Source: Myxococcales bacterium (lineage in GTDB: Bacteria > Myxococcota_A > UBA9160 > UBA4427). From it: DNA of 44,085 nucleotides. The notes beneath the pieces were generated by a model. The model did not search any database and was not told the DNA's origin. It worked only from the letters and a program-made list of their open reading frames with translations. The position numbers and the translations under genes were made by a program. This document shows, one piece after another, positions 9,728-16,743 of the stretch (position 1 is its first letter; each line of letters starts with the position of its first letter). The stretch is from NCBI GenBank assembly GCA_012959665.1, contig DUCT01000020.1, forward strand, positions 1-44,085, read 5' to 3'.

Positions 9728-9939
9728 TCGACTGTCCCCCTGAATTCCCAGATTCAGATCCCAAGGAGCCGCTGCGCCCAGTAAAGGTCGCAGGGACTCT
9801 CATTGGGTTGTGTCCCTGGGGTCCATGGAGGTGTCAAAAAAATATTCGAATCGCTCAAAAAACATTTAACTACCCGGGGGGACGGACGAGGGCGTCAAGA
9901 AGGGGCCCCGGGCACATCCTTCGGCCGAGGTAACGGCCT

Positions 9940-10542
9940 CTACTCGCCCAGGGATTCTTCGGTATCGGATTTGAGTCCGAGGTCGCTGTCTCTCAGATTG
10001 CTCCGGAAGGCGGGTAGTGGCGGGGCGGTCTCCGGTACGGTGAATTTCCTGACCGGGCCTTGTTGTCCCTCCGGGCTCGAAGGGCCTCTGGAGCCGACGG
10101 TTTCCAGTAGGAGGCCCGAATGGGGTCCAGCTCGCACAGCGGTGTACCGGACCAATTGGACGATGCCCGCGCGTAGGCTGCGGGATGCGGCTCTGGTTTC
10201 TGTCGCGAAGCTCGGGGCCAGCAGGATGGCTCGAACCGGTGTGTCTGGAGAGATTTTCAACTCGGGTGCGAGCTTGGCCCAGTCCCCCACGCGCGCTGCA
10301 ACCCATGCACGCTGGGCGAGGGAACGGGTTAAAAGCGCGGCATCACTTTCGCCCTCTAGGGCCAGCAGCATCAGGATCACGTCGCCGTGATCGTTGACCG
10401 TCACCAGATCGATGGGCGAGGCCAGTCCCATGATGTTTTCCGCGATTACGCGAAGTCCCGGATCCAGCTGGTGGAGTTGTGCCTTTACCCCTCTTCGTAG
10501 GTAGTCGATGGATAGGGGCTGGGTTTTTTGAATTTCGGTCAA
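9940..10542 (-). CDS. hypothetical protein, possible degenerate NucS/PD-(D/E)xK-like nuclease fold
   Basis: 200 aa; 'QLDPGLRVIAENIMGLASPIDLVTVNDHGDVILMLLALEGESDAALLTRSLAQRAWVAAR...PVRAILLAPSFATET'; start overlaps the end of the upstream gene (10539-10542). Confidence 0.6.
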   Translation of the reverse strand: MTEIQKTQPLSIDYLRRGVKAQLHQLDPGLRVIAENIMGLASPIDLVTVNDHGDVILMLLALEGESDAALLTRSLAQRAWVAARVGDWAKLAPELKISPDTPVRAILLAPSFATETRAASRSLRAGIVQLVRYTAVRAGPHSGLLLETVGSRGPSSPEGQQGPVRKFTVPETAPPLPAFRSNLRDSDLGLKSDTEESLGE

Positions 10543-11333
10543 GGCAGTCCCCGGAGCATGTCGGTCAGCAGGAGTTGGGCTACGTCGCGAAGAGCCCTTG
10601 CCGCGGGGGATTGGGGGTGGGCGAGGCCGATGGGCCTTTGGGCCACGATGGCTCGGTAGACATGCAGGGCGTCGACCAGAAGTCCGTAGCTCTGCACATC
10701 ATGTCCGAGGTTCTTGCGAGCGGCCTGGGCTATACGAGCGAAGGCCGTCTCGGCTTCCGCGCGGCACTCGGCGCCGTGGATTGTGATTCCCACTCGGGCC
10801 TGGGACTGCTTTTGCACGATGGCTCTGGCAGTTTTCAAGGTGTCCTGTAGGTCCGAGGTTTTGGACGAGGTGAAGAGCAGGGTCCAGCGAAGGAGCGCGC
10901 AATTCTTCCACCCGGCGTCGAGCCACGATGGCGGGATGCGGACAAAGATCAGCCCGCCTTCGGCTCCGCCACGCGCCCCCGCGGCGGCCTCTCGGGCAAT
11001 CTGATCGAGGCTCTTGAGATCCTTCGCCAAGGTTGGTCGAAACTCGACGCCCAGAGGGCCCGCACCGGCCTGGGGCCAGAGGGGAGAGGGGCTGACATCG
11101 TCGGGTGAGATGACCAAGGCGTCCCCCCCGAGGCGTGCCACCTCTACGGCGAGGTTCCACGTGAAAGCCGCGCGAACTACGTCCCGGTCGCCGATGGGAA
11201 CGCCGACGATTTGAGGCGGTGAGGGTTGCGAGGAAGGTCTCGGTTCTTTTTGGGCAAGCCTACCCTCGGGCGCGTCCGGCTTAGCCAGTTCGGGTCCGAA
11301 GTGATGAAGGACGTCGGCGAGGTTGCGAGGCAA
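10539..11333 (-). CDS. ParA/MinD-superfamily-like protein lacking a Walker A motif (pseudo-ATPase)
   Basis: 264 aa; 'IVGVPIGDRDVVRAAFTWNLAVEVARLGGDALVISPDD' aligns to the GKGGVGKT region of MinD/FlhG without the P-loop; C-terminal 'RPIGLAHPQSPAARALRDVAQLLL' resembles MinD/FlhG tails. Confidence 0.65.
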   Translation of the reverse strand: MPRNLADVLHHFGPELAKPDAPEGRLAQKEPRPSSQPSPPQIVGVPIGDRDVVRAAFTWNLAVEVARLGGDALVISPDDVSPSPLWPQAGAGPLGVEFRPTLAKDLKSLDQIAREAAAGARGGAEGGLIFVRIPPSWLDAGWKNCALLRWTLLFTSSKTSDLQDTLKTARAIVQKQSQARVGITIHGAECRAEAETAFARIAQAARKNLGHDVQSYGLLVDALHVYRAIVAQRPIGLAHPQSPAARALRDVAQLLLTDMLRGLP

Positions 11334-11342
11334 GCGCAGAGA

Positions 11343-12431
11343 CTAGCGGACGTGGAGAACTGAGTTGGTCTGTCCCATCGGTCCTGCTGAGCTGTTCTGA
11401 TTCGCTGGGTCAACCCTCCACTGGCCGTCTACGAAATAGCGGTATTGGTAGGTTCCGGGCGGCAAGCTCAGCACTTTGACCCATACCCGTGTTCGCCCCT
11501 CGGCTTCGACTCGGGAGAGGACGTTCCGGTCGGGCACCCAGTCGTTGAAGTCGCCGGCAATTCTCACGTCGCCGGCATCCGAGTCCCGGTATTCCACCAC
11601 GACCTCCCGCTTCTCTGGGTTGCTCGATTCCGCGTTATCGGCGGTGGTTGAGGCGACGACTTGTGGTCCACCCAAACTCACCTCCATGGCCAAGGCCGCG
11701 TAGTCCAGAGCGCCATTGGCCTTTGGCGCATATAGGCTGATGGGTTTGCCGTTTTGCGCGGCTTCGCGAATTTTTACGTTGAGTCGGACGACCGAGTCGA
11801 AGCACAGATCCCGGAAAAGCTCCCTGATTTCGCCCAGGGTTTCGCGGGCATAGCGTGTTCGCCCGTCGTAGAGAGTCGGCAGTACTCGAACCGAGAGGGA
11901 GTGCCCGACACGGTCCATCAGCAGGGAGATCGTCTCGAGGAGCTTTTGGACACCGTCAACGGCAAAGGAGCTGGTTTCCAGCGGTACGATGACTTCCTGG
12001 GAAGCCCTCAAAGCATTGAAAGTCAGGAGGCTGACTGCGGGTGGGCAGTCGATCAGGATGAAGTCGTAGTCGGGCTTGAGGGAATCCAGCGCCCGAGAGA
12101 GCCTCTCGGTGCGCGCCTCTTGGTGTTCTGCAGCGAGTTTCTGCTCAAGGGCCGAGAGCACGATTCCAGCAGGCGCAAGATCGACTCCGTGGGAGACATT
12201 GAGGATGATTCGGCTGAGTGCGGTCGCTCCGGCGGGTTCGACGAGAACCTCGTAAAGATTCTCGTCGAGTTCGTCCGGGTTTATGCCGAGCGCAAGGCTT
12301 GCGTGGGCCTGGGGATCCATGTCAACCACCAGAACAGAGAAGCCGTCTGCCGCCAAAGCACCGGCAAGGTTCACCGTCGTCGTGGTTTTCCCGCAGCCCC
12401 CTTTTTGGTTGACGATGCTGATCGTTCGCAT
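11343..12431 (-). CDS. ParA-family ATPase fused to C-terminal AMPK-beta/CBM48-type glycogen-binding domain
   Basis: Deviant Walker A 'NQKGGCGKTTTTVNLAGALA', 'VVDMDPQAHA', Walker B 'FILIDCPP'; C-terminal 'VRIAGDFNDWVPD...VWVKVLSLPPGTYQYRYFVDGQWRVDPANQNSSAGPMGQTNSVLHV'. Confidence 0.92.
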   Translation of the reverse strand: MRTISIVNQKGGCGKTTTTVNLAGALAADGFSVLVVDMDPQAHASLALGINPDELDENLYEVLVEPAGATALSRIILNVSHGVDLAPAGIVLSALEQKLAAEHQEARTERLSRALDSLKPDYDFILIDCPPAVSLLTFNALRASQEVIVPLETSSFAVDGVQKLLETISLLMDRVGHSLSVRVLPTLYDGRTRYARETLGEIRELFRDLCFDSVVRLNVKIREAAQNGKPISLYAPKANGALDYAALAMEVSLGGPQVVASTTADNAESSNPEKREVVVEYRDSDAGDVRIAGDFNDWVPDRNVLSRVEAEGRTRVWVKVLSLPPGTYQYRYFVDGQWRVDPANQNSSAGPMGQTNSVLHVR

Positions 12432-12618
12432 AGCGCATCCCCCGATTACTCGAGAACTTTTAGGCATCTGGCGTGCTGTCGATTCGGTCCAATTTACTTT
12501 TTGCTCGACATGTGCAGGGAAGTGTCCATCCCTTTTCCATTCTTAGGTCCAAAGTGCTAGAGGAATTCACCGCAGTGGTCACTTTTTCATTCGGGTCGGA
12601 GACCTTTCCCCAAGAGTT

Positions 12619-13188
12619 TCAAGCCCCTTTCAATGAGCGCTTGTTTTGCTCGGCTGACGTTGCTCGCTTTACGCTCCGAGGGACGTGTAGTGCGCGCCAT
12701 GCATCGAGTTCGCGCCGAAAGTCACCCACTCGAAATATCCACTCACCTCCCCGAATGGCACGAACATCGCTGCCCTCGCTGAGGACCAACAGCACATCCC
12801 CTGTGGCCACGAGGGTTATTTCTCGGGACCTCCACGCGACTTCCGGGAGAATTTCTCGTAGGGCCTGAATGCTGCTCCGGATTCGCTGGACTGAAACCCC
12901 GGCGTCGATCAAGCGCTTGGCGGCCTTGAGCGCAATCAGGTCCTCGAAGGTGTACCTGTGGTGCCCCCCTTGCGTCCTGATAGAAGGTCGCACCAGATTG
13001 GTCTGCGCCCAGTACTGCAACTGGCGCCGGGAAATGGCAAGCAGTTGCAGCACGTCCCGGGTCCTGAAAATTGCCGGGTCCAAGGGGTCGCTTTCAGGCT
13101 GCACTGGAGATTTGGGCAGTGAAGGCTGTTTCGCGCGATTCTGCCACGCGTCGTATCGCGCTCTAGTAGAACGACCTGCGGAACTCAA
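12619..13188 (-). CDS. MerR-family transcriptional regulator
   Basis: 'FRTRDVLQLLAISRRQLQYWAQTNLVRPSIRTQGGHHRYTFEDLIALKAAKRLIDAGVSVQRIR' HTH. Confidence 0.88.
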   Translation of the reverse strand: MSSAGRSTRARYDAWQNRAKQPSLPKSPVQPESDPLDPAIFRTRDVLQLLAISRRQLQYWAQTNLVRPSIRTQGGHHRYTFEDLIALKAAKRLIDAGVSVQRIRSSIQALREILPEVAWRSREITLVATGDVLLVLSEGSDVRAIRGGEWIFRVGDFRRELDAWRALHVPRSVKRATSAEQNKRSLKGA

Positions 13189-13429
13189 ACTGTCCGCCGC
13201 CTTTCTCTGTCAGGGCGATCAATGCGCCCCGTGTCCCCACTCTGCCCCGCTCCAGGGTCGACCTGGGCGACTAACCCACCCGACGTCGAATAAGGGAAAT
13301 CCGGGCAGACGACCTTCCCTCTGATACGCGAGATAAGGCCGTAGAGACCTAGAAGTCAACCCAAAAAAGAGCTATTTTGAACGATTAGGTCTTATAAGCG
13401 GTCCGATTAAGGGATTTCTCCTCCGAACT

Positions 13430-14824
13430 GTGACGGGCCAATCATCGGTGGTGGGCCTTATCGCCCCCACGCCATCGACTGGCCCATTGACTGGCCAATC
13501 GGATCACGTGTCGTTGAGTGCCAGCGGGTACCGCGCTTGGTTTGAGCTGGGACAAGAGGGAGCATTTTTGCCAGGCCCCAAGGCGGTTACTGATTCTGGG
13601 ATCGATGCGACGACCGAGGGTGCCGACTCGACGAAAGAGTTGCGTCGCGAATTGGCTTCGATGAACTCTGAGCAAGCCGAATCAAGGGTTCTGGTCGTGG
13701 AGGGCTCGGGGGTTGCCCGTCCCTATATGCGGGGGATCATGGTCCATGCCCTGATGGCGAAGGGAGTCAGCTTTGACGATGCCTATTCTGCAGCCCAGAC
13801 AGTGGCGGCACAGATTGAAGGCCGCGGAACAGTGGAGCGAGTCGAGTTGAGCAAAATCGTCAAGGAGATCTTGGGCGACGCCCCTGAAAACGAGCCACCC
13901 ATTCCACTGCCCACCGCGATACGAGTTGTGGGTAATCGGGGGAGTACCCATTTCTCAAAGGGCACTTTGTCCCAGAGTTTGCTGGCGGCTTCCCTGGTGC
14001 CCGATGATGCGTTTGAGGTCGCTCGTCAAATTGAAACGGGGTTGATCCTTCAGGGGCGAGATGAGGTCTCCCAGGCCGACTTGCGAGAACTGGCCTTCGA
14101 CGCGCTGCTGGATCGCTTTGGCGAACGCGTGGCCGAGCGCTACTTGGTCTGGCGGGAGTTCGAGGAGCCCGACAAGCCTGTGATAATTCTGCTTGGTGGG
14201 ACGGCGGGTGTGGGCAAGACCTCATTGGCGTTGGCTGTTGCTCAGCGCCTGGGTGTCAGCCGAATGCTTTCGACGGACTCGATTCGTCACATTATGCGAA
14301 TCATGCTGTCCGCTGACTTGGTTCCGGCGATCCATGTCTCTTCTTTTGACGCCTACCGTGAACTGCCGGCGCTGGGCCACGAGGACGATCCCGTGATTGA
14401 CGGGTTTCTTTCCCAGGCGACAACCGTTTCGGTGGGGGTACGCGCGATGATCGATCGCGCCATCGAGGAGAATACCAGTCTAGTGCTCGACGGAGTTGCC
14501 TTGGTGCCAGGTTTGATCGACCTGACGGAATACGCCGATCGGGCTCACGTTTTCTTTCTCATGGTTGGACTCCTGGATGAGAAAGCTTTCGAGAGCCAAT
14601 TTGAAGCGCGTGCACAACGACAGCGGGCACGGAACGCGGCGCGCTACGTGGAGCGACTCGAAGAAATCCTCAAGATCCAACAGTACCTTCTGGAGCAGGC
14701 GGATCGAAACAATGTGCCAATCGTCGACAATGTCACTGTCGATGGCTCTGCTCTCCTCGTGATCCGGCACGTGGTTGATTCTCTGCGTATCGATTGCGGA
14801 ATCGACTTCGCCAAGCGACTCTAA
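13430..14824 (+). CDS. 2-phosphoglycerate kinase-like protein with N-terminal ATP-cone-like domains
   Basis: P-loop 'PVIILLGGTAGVGKTSLALAVAQRLGVSRMLSTDSIRHIMR'; two preceding ATP-cone-like segments; start codon position uncertain. Confidence 0.83.
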   Translation: MTGQSSVVGLIAPTPSTGPLTGQSDHVSLSASGYRAWFELGQEGAFLPGPKAVTDSGIDATTEGADSTKELRRELASMNSEQAESRVLVVEGSGVARPYMRGIMVHALMAKGVSFDDAYSAAQTVAAQIEGRGTVERVELSKIVKEILGDAPENEPPIPLPTAIRVVGNRGSTHFSKGTLSQSLLAASLVPDDAFEVARQIETGLILQGRDEVSQADLRELAFDALLDRFGERVAERYLVWREFEEPDKPVIILLGGTAGVGKTSLALAVAQRLGVSRMLSTDSIRHIMRIMLSADLVPAIHVSSFDAYRELPALGHEDDPVIDGFLSQATTVSVGVRAMIDRAIEENTSLVLDGVALVPGLIDLTEYADRAHVFFLMVGLLDEKAFESQFEARAQRQRARNAARYVERLEEILKIQQYLLEQADRNNVPIVDNVTVDGSALLVIRHVVDSLRIDCGIDFAKRL

Positions 14825-14896
14825 TCGGATCGGCTACCTGCTAGGCGCGTCGGTGAATCCCGCACTCCGGTTGCCTTTTCTTTTTCAGAGGGCAAG

Positions 14897-15619
14897 GTGG
14901 TCGATGAAAACGTGTACCTGGCAAGGTACGTTGAAGATCGGACAGGGCTGAAACTCCAAATGGCTCGATCCCTCAACTACGAAATACCGGGAACCGACCG
15001 ACGTTCCGATTCACTGGAATTGGCAGAGCGTGGTTTCGATGGTCTCTTCAGTTCGGAGTTGGAGAACCCTAAGGAACGCGTTCTGGAGATTGGCTTCGGG
15101 CGGGGAGAATTTCTGCTGGAGATGGCGGCCAAGCGCCCTGCGACCGCGTTCCTCGGAATCGAAATTTCATTCAAGCGGGTTCTGAAAATGGCAAGAAAGG
15201 TTGGCCGCGCCGGACTTGTCAACGTTCGATTGATCGAGGCGCGAGGCGAAGTTGTCCTGAGCGACTTGCTCCCATCTGACTTTCTCGACGAGATCTGGGT
15301 GAATTTTTCTGACCCTTGGCCGAAAGACCGGCATGCTCGACGCCGGATTATTCAGGCAGGCTTCGTCGAAAATGCGGCAAAGTGCCTCGTTGTAGGCGGT
15401 GTCTTGCACGTGGCTACGGACGATGTTCCCTACGCCCACCAGATTGGGGAAGTTCTGGCTGGCGAACCCCTGTTCGAGAATGCGTTTGCGCCCGACAAAT
15501 GGCTGCCCGAGGTGCCTGGTCGCATCCAGACGGGCTACGAGATCGATTGGCGGGCGGCGGGCAGGCCTCTGCACTTCTTTGCGGGCCGGCGAAGGCAAGT
15601 CTCGGGATCGGGTTGCTGA
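14897..15619 (+). CDS. trmB: tRNA (guanine(46)-N7)-methyltransferase
   Basis: 'VLEIGFGRGEFLLEMA', 'IWVNFSDPWPKDRHARRRI'; GTG start. Confidence 0.93.
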   Translation: MVDENVYLARYVEDRTGLKLQMARSLNYEIPGTDRRSDSLELAERGFDGLFSSELENPKERVLEIGFGRGEFLLEMAAKRPATAFLGIEISFKRVLKMARKVGRAGLVNVRLIEARGEVVLSDLLPSDFLDEIWVNFSDPWPKDRHARRRIIQAGFVENAAKCLVVGGVLHVATDDVPYAHQIGEVLAGEPLFENAFAPDKWLPEVPGRIQTGYEIDWRAAGRPLHFFAGRRRQVSGSGC

Positions 15620-15620
15620 G

Positions 15621-16706
15621 GTGGATGGGATCGCCCCGCAGTTTTCCGCTGGAAAGCGTCCGAATCTCAAGAGCTTCGGACGCGATTCGCTCCGTGAACG
15701 CTTTGTAGCAGATGGCCTACCCGCCTACCGGGCGGATCAGGTCATGGTCTGGCTCTACGCCCGAGGCGTGGATGACATTCATGCCATGACAAACCTTCCC
15801 CTGGAGTTGAGGCGGGGGCTGGCTGAAACCTGGGAGTGCCGGGCGCTGGAGACACGCGCGATCCAGACCTCTGCCGATGGGACGAAAAAGTTCGTTCTTG
15901 AAACGTGGGATGGGGAAGTACTGGAAGCCGTGCTGATCCCCGAAGAGCGCCGCAATACCCTCTGCATATCCACCCAAGTGGGCTGCCCCTTGGCGTGTTC
16001 GTTTTGTGCGACTGGGAAAATGGGGCTCAAGCGGAATCTTGGCGTGGCCGAAATTGTCGACCAGTTCATACGCGCTAGAGAGGTACTGGCCGACGATGAT
16101 GTCATTACGAATATTGTCTTCATGGGTATGGGAGAGCCTCTGCTAAATCTGGCGGCAGTCAAAGAGTCGATTCGAATATTTACTGAACCCAGGAGCCTGG
16201 GAATGGCTCCTCGGAGGATCACAGTATCGACCTCTGGAATCGTGCCCCAGATTCGTCCTTTGCTTGAAATTGGTCCAATTAACCTCGCTGTTTCGTTACA
16301 CGCGACCACTGATGACGTGCGAGACGAGTTGGTGCCGCTCAATAAGCGCTTCCCCCTGAAGGTTCTGCTCGGAGCGCTCCGCGAAGAAGAGTTAATCACT
16401 AAGAAGAGGCCGGTATTCTTCGAATACACTCTTATGAAGAACACGAACGACAGTCTCGATGACGCCCGGAGGCTTTCTCTCCTTCTTGAAGGTATTCCGT
16501 GCAAGGTGAACCTGATCCCCATGAACCCTCACCCGGATGCGGACTACGAACCCCCGAGCCGAGAGGTTTGTGATGCATTCGCTGCGGAGGTCTACAGGTC
16601 TGGCCTGCGCGTCACCTTGAGGCGGAATCGAGGGCGGGACATCGACGCGGCGTGCGGCCAATTGGCCGCGCGCCACCTGCCCCAGGCGAAGTCCGTCATC
16701 CTCTGA
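15621..16706 (+). CDS. rlmN: 23S rRNA (adenine(2503)-C(2))-methyltransferase, radical SAM
   Basis: 'CISTQVGCPLACSFCATGKMGLKRNLGVAEIVDQ', 'FMGMGEPLLN', 'VTLRRNRGRDIDAACGQLA'; in-frame GTG at 15621 immediately after the trmB stop. Confidence 0.93.
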   Translation: MDGIAPQFSAGKRPNLKSFGRDSLRERFVADGLPAYRADQVMVWLYARGVDDIHAMTNLPLELRRGLAETWECRALETRAIQTSADGTKKFVLETWDGEVLEAVLIPEERRNTLCISTQVGCPLACSFCATGKMGLKRNLGVAEIVDQFIRAREVLADDDVITNIVFMGMGEPLLNLAAVKESIRIFTEPRSLGMAPRRITVSTSGIVPQIRPLLEIGPINLAVSLHATTDDVRDELVPLNKRFPLKVLLGALREEELITKKRPVFFEYTLMKNTNDSLDDARRLSLLLEGIPCKVNLIPMNPHPDADYEPPSREVCDAFAAEVYRSGLRVTLRRNRGRDIDAACGQLAARHLPQAKSVIL

Positions 16707-16743
16707 TCTCACCCTTGAATTAGGCGTATGGGTATACGGCGGC

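Noticed and set aside
15399-15620. Upstream extension of the RlmN ORF
   Set aside because: Out-of-frame read through trmB; GTG at 15621 directly after the trmB stop is a better start.
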